Shown: positions 40,501 to 46,503 of the stretch, one piece after another
Layout: every line of letters starts with the position of its first letter
Position numbering within the stretch: position 1 is the first letter of the stretch
Assembly (NCBI RefSeq): GCF_001682855.1
Contig: NZ_MAQW01000023.1
Coordinates: forward strand, 452,338 to 516,337
Length of the DNA: 64,000 bases
From: Bacillus sp. FJAT-27264
Lineage (GTDB): Bacteria > Bacillota > Bacilli > Paenibacillales > Paenibacillaceae
Direction: 5' to 3'
Notes under the pieces: generated by a model
Database searches by the model: none
What the model was told of the DNA's origin: nothing
Seen by the model: only the letters and a program-made list of their open reading frames with translations
Made by a program: the position numbers and the translations under genes

Positions 40501-40650
40501 GTAAGGAAACATGAGAACTCAGACCTTCCATCGTTTATTGAAACATGGCAATTCCGCACAATTCCATCTAAGGTCAACATACCTCATCGTAACGATTTAG
40601 TATCAACTATTGACGTTGTCGCTGACTACGGATATTGCTTCATAATGTAA
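34534..40650 (+). CDS. Second giant fibre protein (2,038 residues) with two DNRLRE domains
   Basis: Start ATG 34534, 8 bases after AGGAAG (GTG 34525 also in frame). Nearly the whole protein is a run of short beta units of about 18-20 residues with the pattern D-L-x-S-x-I-x-V (SDLGSNVKV, DLESEIIVQG, DIPSSITANR, DLPSTINVV), a fibrous shaft. Two DNRLRE domains interrupt it, at about residues 345-520 and 1,055-1,220. Each has the family's opening (AKRDAFIREAYPKLNYG; AIKDAYIREDVPTLNYG), the RSLIGFD strand, and W-S-E-x-G-V-T-W-x-N-x-P. DNRLRE domains are found in surface and fibre proteins and are thought to stabilise beta fibres. A long side fibre is the likely role. A strong two-way terminator follows. 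Confidence 0.78.
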   Translation: MSASSIIGAESGFKASYVVIKKLQPVALTANYKVVANVPTVFTASSTTLPIRGSISIGATHKVAANVPTVFTASSTTLPIKGSISIGATHNTKEYGRSVLPLTAQHILHDMSMSFTANSSESLPIKSTLNLGVKHSTKAYSYDTHAFTLNHGLYSRSMTFTADTMTDPIDSYFTASHEVNGVVLYNNTELVSKIAVSPPITEALASSLSVRENNIMDATAFIWGVRDSDLGSNVKVKRFGNEYLKTHIAVREKNIMGGEVEIFGRGDSDLSSRIFAMGVSTSSLNGRIGVRMRNVMTGTTDIWGTNDSDIVSEINIKQVTDLLMTLGVTPSNRMTAIVDIQQPSRMTDTITAKRDAFIREAYPKLNYGGEQTLLTGYSEAKSEIFRSLIGFDISDILSMTSDFKLERIVAKFKHSLGRTPTIPLELRAVNGIWSEYGVTWNNQPDYGNVVSVGEYLTDTDEGFITFDITDFVLQAKGQGRHDLDLYLQAVNESDTSVQFFSMDAGKSLAPTIEYTYYDEVIRSTGRSGIDTIILVVHPAFKNLTSKINVYKKSDKDEIPSKINVTPNGNRDESWPSRFIVNRPDLDSSATVRVNTWHDLGATISVREGDLYDLENCTITISKPDLPMELYVKHTADLELQLGVRVEDEGPLYGWAVVNAKVRPASIYVRPYDDKAGSITVVRSDDKDLESSFMISERVRVGSIYILYRDDLESEIIVQGGKDTDIPSSITANRFQLVSTIEVNPYIDLLGKLSVRRSASDKLDGNIAVSRPSVVSTIKVNGYSLLDGSVTARRTEHKPLKSSVDVSRPDMAGTITPRLHSDLTGAITVCQSDSSSLSSKTYVLYRSDIPSEMDIVGASMIPSNIRVNSGYLFSRIEVPAYGNRDIEGQAVVRIRMVSDLDSTIDVYSFNVLDGQIVVRQFIENTINSKIIVRKTDKEDITANIDVWITKNLNGKITVRRTEPVDLNSEVYILHNDSIYGKISIPYRADINGKIKVMYPDMSELASKISAKIRAHSDIATNVNVVEGGAANLLSIMGVTPTNKMTSVVDIVQPVREHSTLEAIKDAYIREDVPTLNYGEETTFAVGNYKGKVLRSLIGFDLFKLKDSYLVDYVELRMFYGKPVTRKLKLFAVNGEWSETGVTWGNKPLQGVEISDTFTINDADGYISFNVKEFVSENYLAGNNLISFYVLAEDESKPDSDYFFTKEAKKAAQLVVTYFDPAIWSFGRSNIDTSIRVSSRKNLNSRLRIRVPAWLNLDIPSTLEVTRNNEFTGIVDVSRPDMLSTINAVYRSLFEVPASLWVAEKSFNTIDSIITVSRPEIPVSFYILDRVDLPSIIRPKVIGEQDFFSWLNVNIKERPSCIYVLPHNDIELRFTVRGNPEENLNSKITVSRPSLDGSVTIEATECADLDSIIAVKRLDGEDKIAGSVIVARNLTRDLYSEILVNVTYKDGQEDLPSTINVVTVVGESEIPSALMVSRDSLEVRLEVLSKKDLKSKLNIEPMWFDYLISNVAVSKPEIQSSAEVTMPFDVPATVKIKVEKLNELVGVLTVSRSSTELTFTVKERRDLSSTLNIREIKEEELAGSLNVSRQQMESSLSVINVSDVRSNIDVVFADSRDLDAVVYVKYKDDITGNMFVVGASMIPSFIQIISGNLFSVISVPAYADNDLKGTIGVKNRFISEIPSILQVQEWSQIVGTIQPKVFGHNDRLGKILVMAVGSEDIKATVNIMYGLQEYLPVRIAVRETNTMDGTADIIGWGTNELVSSIRPVVSYDMSSTLGVRFDNSMTGQVDFIPVGESDIEGTLGITPTADIESSVTVVLYDAIDIPSVLTVKTKGGGNLPSDLSIIYRVDKDLSSTVGVASVNKMTGKVFIIPVDDSDLPSSVEVLYRNDLNSMLVVRRSMESNKPSKITVQVRDNSEIDGSINTIQWKFVNSKIIVRRNDFSEIPMRFEIMESADLLGCRITVRRTGNSDLESTVTVRRSADKDFDGKIVVRKHENSDLPSFIETWQFRTIPSKVNIPHRNDLVSTIDVVADYGYCFIM
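34630..34803 (+). repeat. 87-bp tandem duplication in the second giant fibre gene
   Basis: Bases 34630-34716 and 34717-34803 encode two nearly identical 29-residue units (K-V-x-A-N-V-P-T-V-F start, G-A-T-H end). They differ at a few bases only, so the duplication is recent. Later units of the protein do not share this DNA identity. Confidence 0.88.
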
Positions 40651-40683
40651 CAAAATAACCCCTACTAGGTAGGGGTTATTTTG
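40651..40683 (+). terminator. Bidirectional intrinsic terminator
   Basis: A perfect 15-bp inverted repeat (CAAAATAACCCCTAC with its complement) around a TAG loop. It has an A-run on the left and a T-run on the right, so it can stop transcripts from either side. It ends the structural region. Confidence 0.92.
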
Positions 40684-41106
40684 TGTCTGAAATTACCTAT
40701 ATTGGAGTTGTGGAGGATGATATTTTTGGTGGTAATTCCTGTATAAATAGGGTTCATTCTTTTCTTGTTACCGTTATATTTAATGCTAATCAAAATTGAT
40801 ATTTTCTATCCTACTAGCAGTGGAAGAAAGTCTTGAGGGCACGAATCATCTGATTCTGGTGGCGCTTGCTCTTTTTAGAAGCTCAAGATGGGAGATATTC
40901 TTTCCAATATGTTTATGACTCGTTTGTAATTTCCGATAGTGTGCCTGGAAGAGTTCTTGTCTCTGATTGTAGGTAATTAAGGAAGGTCTCAACATAATTC
41001 ATTTAGCATCATCTCCCATTATCAGGTGGTACATAACCCAATAAAACATGGATTATGTGACTTGCCATTACTACAAGCAGTCTATGAGAAAGGTCGGGCA
41101 AAAGAT
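40684..41106 (+). other. Intergenic region between structural and lysis genes
   Basis: AT-rich gap of about 420 bases. On the + strand I see no convincing gene, only very short ORFs and no promoter that matches the two phage box types. A 49-codon ORF on the - strand (40846-40995) is listed separately with low confidence. An open + frame runs from 41026 into the 41107 gene but lacks a ribosome-binding site. Confidence 0.5.
40846..40995 (-). CDS. Possible small reverse-strand gene
   Basis: 49 residues, basic (MLRPSLITYNQRQELFQAHY at the start), rich in K, R, H and L, with helical character. GGGAG lies about 17 bases before the ATG, too far for a good site. It would be the only reverse gene of the prophage in this window. 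The two-way terminator at 40651 would end its transcript, which supports it a little. An open frame of this length can occur by chance. Function unknown. Confidence 0.22.
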   Translation of the reverse strand: MLRPSLITYNQRQELFQAHYRKLQTSHKHIGKNISHLELLKRASATRIR

Positions 41107-41415
41107 ATGGACGTAGGAATCATCGTAGCAATTGTTGGCGGCGCAGTTTCGGTAATTACGGGCGTGATCGGGTATGTCAGCGGCAAAGGTAAAGACAAAG
41201 TGACTGAGAGAGAATTGCTCTCGAAGGACGAACAAGTTTTCCGTGCTGAGATGCGCCAAGAAATGAAAGACAGCAAAGATGAAGTGAAAAGACTGAGTGA
41301 CGAGATTACTGTCCTACGTAGAGAAAACATGGAGCTTATCACGGAGAATAGATTACTGAATAAGAAAGTGGAAGAGCTAGTAGAGAGACTTACTAGTCAA
41401 GGAGGAAATGCCTAA
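41107..41415 (+). CDS. Holin-like small membrane protein with coiled coil
   Basis: 102 residues from ATG 41107, preceded by AAAGGTCGGG. An upstream in-frame start at 41026 would put 27 polar residues before the membrane segment and has no ribosome-binding site. Residues 4-24 (GIIVAIVGGAVSVITGVIGYV) form one membrane span; residues 35-100 are a strongly charged coiled coil. This matches the plan of small phage lysis proteins such as BhlA/XhlA types (one span plus coiled coil), though in XhlA the span is C-terminal. It stands before an amidase and a holin, so it very likely assists host lysis. Confidence 0.62.
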   Translation: MDVGIIVAIVGGAVSVITGVIGYVSGKGKDKVTERELLSKDEQVFRAEMRQEMKDSKDEVKRLSDEITVLRRENMELITENRLLNKKVEELVERLTSQGGNA

Positions 41416-41500
41416 TACTGAAGTTAACAATAAATTGTCCGCTTTAAGAAAAGAAAAACGTGAAAGGAAATTTGAGAATGGCTTTCAAGATGAAATATGA
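41408..41500 (+). CDS. Possible 30-residue gene overlapping both lysis neighbours
   Basis: ATG 41408 lies 2-3 bases after a strong AAGGAGG (41399-41405) that the amidase, 70 bases further on, cannot use. The ORF runs 30 codons (MPNTEVNNKLSALRKEKRER at the start) and is very basic and helical. It overlaps the end of the membrane protein by 8 bases and the first 23 bases of the amidase. It could be a small lysis regulator, or a translated stretch that couples the two genes. The short spacing and small size keep confidence low. Confidence 0.38.
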   Translation: MPNTEVNNKLSALRKEKRERKFENGFQDEI

Positions 41501-42425
41501 GATTGTACAGAAACTACTACCAAACAAGACTAAGAGGCGTTCAGGTAATCTAATGCCGCAGGTAACTTTTATCGTAGCACATGATACCGGAAATGACGGT
41601 AGTACAGCCGCGGGGAATGTAAGTTACTACACTAATTCTGCAAATGATATTTCTGCATCGGCACACACCTTCATAGACCACAAGCAGATTATAGAATGTA
41701 TACCTGCTACTATAGGTAGGCCTGAGAAGGCTTGGCATGTTCTATATAATGTACCTACTGACAATGCCTTGTTTGGAGCCGACGCTAACGATGCAGCAAT
41801 TGGTGTAGAGCTATGCTATTCGTGGCAGAAGGGCAGCATCGACAATGTAGAGTCTTACAAAAGGTATATATGGTATATTGCTTACCTGTGCTACAAATTC
41901 AACATTAGCCCAACTAAAAACATCGTAGGGCACAATGAACTAGACCCTACCCGCAAGACAGACCCTTTTAAAAATGCCCTTAAAATTATGGGGATCAGTA
42001 AAGCGCAATTTCTGAGTGATGTAATTAAAGAGTATGCTAGTTGTACTGTAGAAGAACTATTCTATAGTGTCTATCAGGGCAATAAGAAACTTAAAGGCTT
42101 CCCGGATTATGTTACAGCCTTTACTTATGCTCAACAATTGGAGAATGCTAACATACGTAAGATTTCTGATGGTTCGTGGGTTTGGTCTAACAGCAAGAAG
42201 GCGAAAGAAGAGAGTGAGGATGATTCCCCTATGAAACTCGAAGCATGGCAAAAGACGCTATTTGTTAATGGTTTGAATGCAATGAGCAAACTGAACGGAC
42301 TTGACGGATCGCCACTAATTAACAGTCCTGCTGACTGGATTAAGAAGGTTGAGAGCGAGACTTTAACAGCGGGGGAGTTGGCCACAATCAACTTCGCTGT
42401 AATCACAAGGCAGGTGATTAAGTAA
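41478..42425 (+). CDS. N-acetylmuramoyl-L-alanine amidase (endolysin)
   Basis: 315 residues from ATG 41478 behind GAAAGGAAA. Residues about 15-175 are an amidase_2 (T7 lysozyme-like, zinc-dependent) domain. H35 in FIVAHDTGN and H152 in VGHNELDPTRKTDP are the expected metal ligands, with the catalytic Lys/Asp region after the second. It cuts the bond between muramic acid and the stem peptide. Residues about 200-240 have an SPOR-like pattern (LFYSVYQGNKKLKGF, TAFTYAQQLENANI) that would bind peptidoglycan, and the last 65 residues are a helical domain (AWQKTLFVNGLNAM). Same layout as SPbeta-type endolysins. It overlaps the holin by one base. Confidence 0.88.
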   Translation: MAFKMKYEIVQKLLPNKTKRRSGNLMPQVTFIVAHDTGNDGSTAAGNVSYYTNSANDISASAHTFIDHKQIIECIPATIGRPEKAWHVLYNVPTDNALFGADANDAAIGVELCYSWQKGSIDNVESYKRYIWYIAYLCYKFNISPTKNIVGHNELDPTRKTDPFKNALKIMGISKAQFLSDVIKEYASCTVEELFYSVYQGNKKLKGFPDYVTAFTYAQQLENANIRKISDGSWVWSNSKKAKEESEDDSPMKLEAWQKTLFVNGLNAMSKLNGLDGSPLINSPADWIKKVESETLTAGELATINFAVITRQVIK

Positions 42426-42730
42426 TGGTTACACTATCAGCAGTATTAGCTAATGCTTTAGCTTCAGTAGGTATGTGGCTGTTCGTGGCGAGCTTAACTG
42501 AAGCAGTTACAGAAATCGTAAAAAATGTATTTCCTGTAAAGGACAAGACTACTTATGGAGTCTCTATAGGAATCGGTGTCGCGTTGGCACTGGCATTCGG
42601 CCTTAATCCGTTTGGTCTGACCGGGTTATCCGCTTACGCTTCGATGGTTACTGCAGGTATTCTGGCATCCCGTGGTGCAAACTATCTCAATGGTCTACTC
42701 AAGAAATTAGACATTCTTAAATCAAAATAA
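42425..42730 (+). CDS. Holin
   Basis: 101 residues; the ATG overlaps the amidase stop (TAATG), so translation is coupled. There are three hydrophobic segments: residues about 5-25, 45-62 (VSIGIGVALALAFGL) and 66-88 (LTGLSAYASMVTAGILASRG). It ends in a basic tail (LLKKLDILKSK), as phage holins do. It would form the membrane lesions that release the amidase. Together with 41107 this gives two membrane proteins around one endolysin, as in SPbeta. Confidence 0.8.
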   Translation: MVTLSAVLANALASVGMWLFVASLTEAVTEIVKNVFPVKDKTTYGVSIGIGVALALAFGLNPFGLTGLSAYASMVTAGILASRGANYLNGLLKKLDILKSK

Positions 42731-42771
42731 TATCCGACAAAATTCAAAATTACACACATAAGTAAGTGAGG

Positions 42772-42909
42772 ATGGTTGAACTGAATTACGATTGTAAGAA
42801 ATGTGGCAGTAAACACCATAATGTATTGGAGCAAATTATGCACACATTATATGGATGTCAGGGGTTTTCTAATAATGAAAATCAATTGGAGACACCCGAA
42901 CGAAAATGA
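42772..42909 (+). CDS. Small zinc-finger-like protein
   Basis: 45 residues: ATG 42772 directly after AAGTGAGG (GTG 42766, two codons earlier in frame, is an alternative start). C8-x2-C11 in DCKKCGSKHH, then H24 and C29 (HTLYGC), give a C2HC zinc-knuckle pattern. The C-terminus is acidic and polar. Too short for most gene callers. The intact Cys/His pattern supports a real gene; function unknown. Confidence 0.42.
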   Translation: MVELNYDCKKCGSKHHNVLEQIMHTLYGCQGFSNNENQLETPERK

Positions 42910-43347
42910 ATTGAGAATTGAAAGTGCTGTACCTGCTGATCGGCAGTTCTTGATTTCGCTGTGAGATGATTAGCGGCAGGAAAGAGCGTATAGCGTAGTA
43001 CAAGAAGCCTTCGGGCTTCTTTTTTGTTTATTAAATGAATACGAACTACAGAACAGACAGTGACTTGTGTTTGCTTACGATGAGATCCTTTCGGAATTAG
43101 AACATATTTTAACCATCATGGGATTGGTCTTGGCATTACACGAACCCTAACTGCATAAAAAAACGAACATTTTATTTTAATTCCTGGCAGAAAGTATAGG
43201 TGAAATTAGGCGGAAAATGTTTTTGTGTTTGTATTTCCAGTATTGTGCTCTATAGTCATACTAATTTTACCTATTGACCTAATGTACGTAGATGTGTTAA
43301 ATTTAACCACACTAAAAGCGAACACCTGTTCCTGTATTTCGTATCCA
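42910..43347 (+). other. Gap between lysis and replication genes
   Basis: Holds the terminator at 43002-43026 and then about 320 AT-rich bases without a supported gene. A 28-codon frame from 43063 and a 29-codon frame from 42875 are open but lack good ribosome-binding sites. A replication origin could lie here, since the initiator-like gene follows, but I see no clear iterons or DnaA boxes. Confidence 0.4.
43002..43026 (+). terminator. Intrinsic terminator of the lysis operon
   Basis: A 7-bp stem (AGAAGCC with GGCTTCT) with a TTCG tetraloop, then six T. Confidence 0.9.
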
Positions 43348-43386
43348 GCAACTTTATCCATACTTATCACGACTACTGAGAGTGGG
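43348..43386 (+). promoter_or_regulatory. Phage promoter motif, copy 1
   Basis: GCAACT (43348-43353), 17 bases, then GACTACTGAGAGT from 43371. It sits 28 bases before the ATG of the replication initiator-like gene. One of eight copies with identical spacing. Confidence 0.68.
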
Positions 43387-43398
43387 AGATGATTTACG

Positions 43399-44406
43399 AT
43401 GGGAGCACATAAAGGACAGGTGGTAGTATCAAGTGAAAAGCAGTTTGTTTATCAAGATTCGGTAAATAGAGGGCATGTGCAATTACCAAGAATGGTTGTA
43501 CATAGCTTAAATTTATCGGGTACAGCTAAGATAGCTTACGGAGTTATTTCCGGTTATGTATTTGAGCAAGGACGGTCAGCGTTCCCATCAATTTCAAGGA
43601 TAGCCATGGCTTGCAACTGCTCAAAAAAAACCGCTATCAAGTACGTTGATGAGTTAGTAGAAAAAGGGTTTATACAGAAAGAGCGTAATGGTAATGGAAG
43701 AACCAATACCTATTATTTGGTTGACCTTGATAAGATCCCCCACCTGCACGTATCTGAGATGTTCTGGCGGGCAGTCAACAAGGTAAACAGGGAGATTAGA
43801 ACAAGCCTTTATGAGAATGTATATGATTGTCTTATGGATGTAATCTCAAAAATTAATTATAGCGGTACAAAATTCAAAGACATTTCGGTCAACGATAAGA
43901 CAGAGTTAGGTCTGAAGGAAACACTTTTGGAAATGGTAAATAAGGATAGCGAGGAGACATTTAAATCGCCGAATTCTTTGAGTGAAAAATCAAATATGTT
44001 ATTTCCCCCACAACAATCAACAGCTACCGCAGTACCTCTAGGTGGCGACCCTAAAAAAGTGGGGGATGTTCTAGGCGGGACAAGTCGCTATTGTTTACCG
44101 GCCGATGTAACCAAGTGGAAGAAAGACAACTTTGTTCAATACTTTTATGAGAAGTTCATTAACGCGACTGACAAGACACATGTAGTTGCGCGTAATAAGC
44201 ATAGGGGAATGTTAGAGCGTGTAATCAAGAATCAAGGTGGCGATAAAGCCAAAGTTAAGAACTTGATTGACTCTTTCTTTGAAATGAAGTACGATCCCCA
44301 ATCGCTTGAGGTGTTCTGCACTTCCGGTAGGATAATAGAGATTGAACGATTTATCGAGAAGGGCAAGCGTCCATATTATCTAGTGGCTAAAGACAAAAAT
44401 GTATAA
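43399..44406 (+). CDS. Winged-helix replication initiator-like protein
   Basis: 335 residues. Residues about 40-110 form a winged helix (AKIAYGVISGYVF, SISRIAMACNCSKKTAIKYV, GFIQKERNGNGRTNTYYLV), as in phage replication proteins of the DnaD/RepA kind. A variable Ser/Thr/Asn-rich linker (about 190-230) leads to a C-terminal helical domain that could bind the helicase loader encoded next. It is the first gene of the replication segment and has its own phage promoter. Oddity: the TAA at 44404 is followed in the same frame by 26 further codons that look coding (ISAKEFLERIKQSDIL) before a second TAA, suggesting a recent nonsense change or read-through. Confidence 0.72.
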   Translation: MGAHKGQVVVSSEKQFVYQDSVNRGHVQLPRMVVHSLNLSGTAKIAYGVISGYVFEQGRSAFPSISRIAMACNCSKKTAIKYVDELVEKGFIQKERNGNGRTNTYYLVDLDKIPHLHVSEMFWRAVNKVNREIRTSLYENVYDCLMDVISKINYSGTKFKDISVNDKTELGLKETLLEMVNKDSEETFKSPNSLSEKSNMLFPPQQSTATAVPLGGDPKKVGDVLGGTSRYCLPADVTKWKKDNFVQYFYEKFINATDKTHVVARNKHRGMLERVIKNQGGDKAKVKNLIDSFFEMKYDPQSLEVFCTSGRIIEIERFIEKGKRPYYLVAKDKNV

Positions 44407-44487
44407 GCGTCAGAGGAAAAACATGAAAACTACGGTATATCTGCTAAAGAATTTCTGGAACGGATTAAACAATCTGACATATTGTAA
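44404..44487 (+). other. In-frame extension after the stop of the initiator-like gene
   Basis: TAA 44404-44406, then 26 sense codons in the same frame (ASEEKHENYGISAKEFLERI at the start), then TAA at 44485-44487. The segment has an amphipathic helix pattern typical of a C-terminal tip. A 39-codon ORF from ATG 44423 in another frame, behind GAGG, is an alternative reading. Otherwise this 150-base gap shows no promoter motif. Confidence 0.4.
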
Positions 44488-44556
44488 TATTTTTCATTAT
44501 TTGGTGAGGGTATTAATTTTTCAATTGGGTCTTCCGATATAAAAAGGGGAATTATA

Positions 44557-45312
44557 ATGAGGGACTTATTTACTACATGTAGTTCTTGCGTTGTGCGTGA
44601 TTGGTGTAAACTTAAAAGCGGAGTAGTAAAACTACCGGCAGATTACTTAAAGACATACTGCGTTGGGTTTGAAAAGGTGACTAAGGCAGTGTACTTAGCA
44701 AAAGTTCCTAAAGAATACCAAAACGCAAACCTGTTCAATTACGTAGCTGATAAAGACAATGCTGACTTCTCTGAAATTATTAAAGAACTACTGAACAACC
44801 CGGTAGGATTTGTAAAATCAGGTACTAATTTAGCATTGATTAACAATCTAAAAGGTACTGGTAAGTCTTGGACTGCTAATGCTGTCCTTAATGAGTTTCT
44901 ATATAAAGTTTGCCGTGACCCTGAGTGGTTTGATTACGAAAGTCCTGTAGCTATGTACATCAAGTTCGGGGCGTGGGCTAACCGAAATAGGCATGTATTT
45001 ACTAGAAATGATGACCAATTCACTTACGAAGTGCACAAAGAATTAACACAAATGAAAGACGTTCCCTTGCTTGTATTGGATGATATCGGCTCAGGTCGAA
45101 TTACACCGATTATACGTGACCTGATTTATGACGTTATTGACTGGCGCAAAGAGGAAAAAAAAAGCATCATATTTACGTCTAACTTTTCGGATGTACTACT
45201 CCGACAGGATGATATGTTAGGGGAAATGGTAGTTTCAAGAATGATGTACAATACAATGGTAATCCCTTTGGGTGGTAGGGACAGACGAGCCGACAACACA
45301 TATAAATACTAA
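44557..45312 (+). CDS. DnaC-like helicase loader (AAA+ ATPase) with N-terminal Cys cluster
   Basis: 251 residues behind AAAAGGGGAA. Walker A is NLKGTGKSW (K103), Walker B VPLLVLDDIGS (about 170-178); sensor-1-like IIFTSNF and a late VSRMMYN arginine segment complete a DnaC/DnaI-type AAA+ domain. It would load the DnaB-like helicase encoded at 46504 onto single-stranded DNA. The N-terminus has CSSCVVRDWC and a fourth Cys near residue 36, a likely zinc or iron-sulfur site; zinc-binding N-termini also occur in DnaI. Its place between initiator and helicase fits. Confidence 0.8.
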   Translation: MRDLFTTCSSCVVRDWCKLKSGVVKLPADYLKTYCVGFEKVTKAVYLAKVPKEYQNANLFNYVADKDNADFSEIIKELLNNPVGFVKSGTNLALINNLKGTGKSWTANAVLNEFLYKVCRDPEWFDYESPVAMYIKFGAWANRNRHVFTRNDDQFTYEVHKELTQMKDVPLLVLDDIGSGRITPIIRDLIYDVIDWRKEEKKSIIFTSNFSDVLLRQDDMLGEMVVSRMMYNTMVIPLGGRDRRADNTYKY

Positions 45313-45335
45313 ACCTACTAGGAGTGAAGCTTTAA

Positions 45336-46337
45336 ATGGAAACAAGGTTAGTATATTCAACACCGGATTATCACAAGTTAGTTGAGTACATTGCGCTCCG
45401 TTGTTACGACGATTTTGAAAAAAGTAAGGTTGAAATCCATAAATTAATGCATGATATTATGAAAAAGGAACACGTGAATATTATAAATCACGGCAACATA
45501 GTGTTTACCATTGCTTCAGTTGACAGGGATAACTACCATGATATACTAGATTCACTAGTTTCATTAAAGGAATATAATAACAATATTAGATGGTCAAGAG
45601 ACCCGCAAAGTAATTGGGATTTTGTCATATCCTTGAATATCTTATCATTCATAGAGATATCACTTTCTTGTAATGAAAATAAATTACTCCAACATCTAAC
45701 AGAAGCATTGCTTATTGTACCATCCCTCCATTGGTTTGTGGATAACACATATCAAATAGAAGGTAGTGATAATCCTTACCTCCAAAACGATACAGACCAT
45801 CTTCAACCTACGGTCTTGTCATCCGATTATATTGCACTGAAGGAATTAGGTTTAACGGACTATGAATTAGAAATGCACACCACGGTTACCGTTGAGATTG
45901 TTTCCGACAGGGCAATGCTCCTTCAGGACGCATGTCATTCAGACATGCTGGGGCGCTCCGAAATTTCCCAACGCAATGTATCAATGTCAGATTTTAAATA
46001 CTATGTCCCCACTGGTTTGTCTAATTCAGACGTTATCTACAGCGAAGCAGATGGTCTTATTCAAGTGACTTACGGAGATATAATGCACACTATTGCCTTG
46101 TCTTATGACAAAGTTATGGCGTTCTGTGAATCACGTGGAGACAGTAAGATTAGAGCAAAAGAGTTAGCAAGTTCCATCTTACCCAACGCAATTTACTCCA
46201 GGTATATTGAAACCCGCCCACTAAAGCAGTGGAAGCATTTATTTAAGTTAAGAGATGATGTACACACACTAAACGAGAAGCAGAAGAACAAACAAGCCCT
46301 GCTGATTGCGTTTCGTAGAGTAGGTGTGCCCGTATAG
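45336..46337 (+). CDS. Divergent ThyX-like (flavin-dependent thymidylate synthase fold) protein
   Basis: 333 residues behind AGGAGTGAAG. The N-terminus follows ThyX: TRLVYSTPDYHKLVEYIALRC, then KKEHVNIINHGNIVFTI. After an extra segment of about 95 residues comes VTVEIVSDRAMLLQ, DACHSDMLGRSEISQRNV and a Y-Y-V-P turn, where ThyX has its RHR and S-Q-x-S-x-R-Y motif. The C-terminus, ELASSILPNAIYSRYIETRP, LKQWKHLFKLRD, again matches ThyX. Key arginines of RHR are Cys and Ser here, only the His is kept, and the last R-Y is R-N. So the fold is probable but normal dTMP synthesis is doubtful. It may use another nucleotide or act as a binding protein. The alignment was made by eye. Confidence 0.55.
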   Translation: METRLVYSTPDYHKLVEYIALRCYDDFEKSKVEIHKLMHDIMKKEHVNIINHGNIVFTIASVDRDNYHDILDSLVSLKEYNNNIRWSRDPQSNWDFVISLNILSFIEISLSCNENKLLQHLTEALLIVPSLHWFVDNTYQIEGSDNPYLQNDTDHLQPTVLSSDYIALKELGLTDYELEMHTTVTVEIVSDRAMLLQDACHSDMLGRSEISQRNVSMSDFKYYVPTGLSNSDVIYSEADGLIQVTYGDIMHTIALSYDKVMAFCESRGDSKIRAKELASSILPNAIYSRYIETRPLKQWKHLFKLRDDVHTLNEKQKNKQALLIAFRRVGVPV

Positions 46338-46444
46338 AACCGTGTAGAAGAAATTAGACATAAAAGGCGTATGATAATTAATGAATTAATAATATTAAAA
46401 ATACTTTATAAGTATGTTTTAGTATGTGGACACAACTAACCTCT

Positions 46445-46483
46445 GCAACTTATTACTAAGGTAGCGCGACTACTCATAGTAAA
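46445..46483 (+). promoter_or_regulatory. Phage promoter motif, copy 2
   Basis: GCAACT (46445-46450), 17 bases, GACTACTCATAGTAA from 46468. It lies 36 bases before the helicase start codon. Confidence 0.7.
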
Positions 46484-46503
46484 GGTATGAGGGAGGGATC
46501 CTG

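Noticed and set aside
42875..42964. 29-codon frame starting MKINWRHPNENELRI
   Set aside because: GGGG is 11 bases away from the ATG and the frame overlaps the better-supported zinc-finger ORF; too little evidence.
43063..43149. 28-codon frame VFAYDEILSELEHILTIM in the lysis-replication gap
   Set aside because: Protein-like wording but no ribosome-binding site and no promoter before it.
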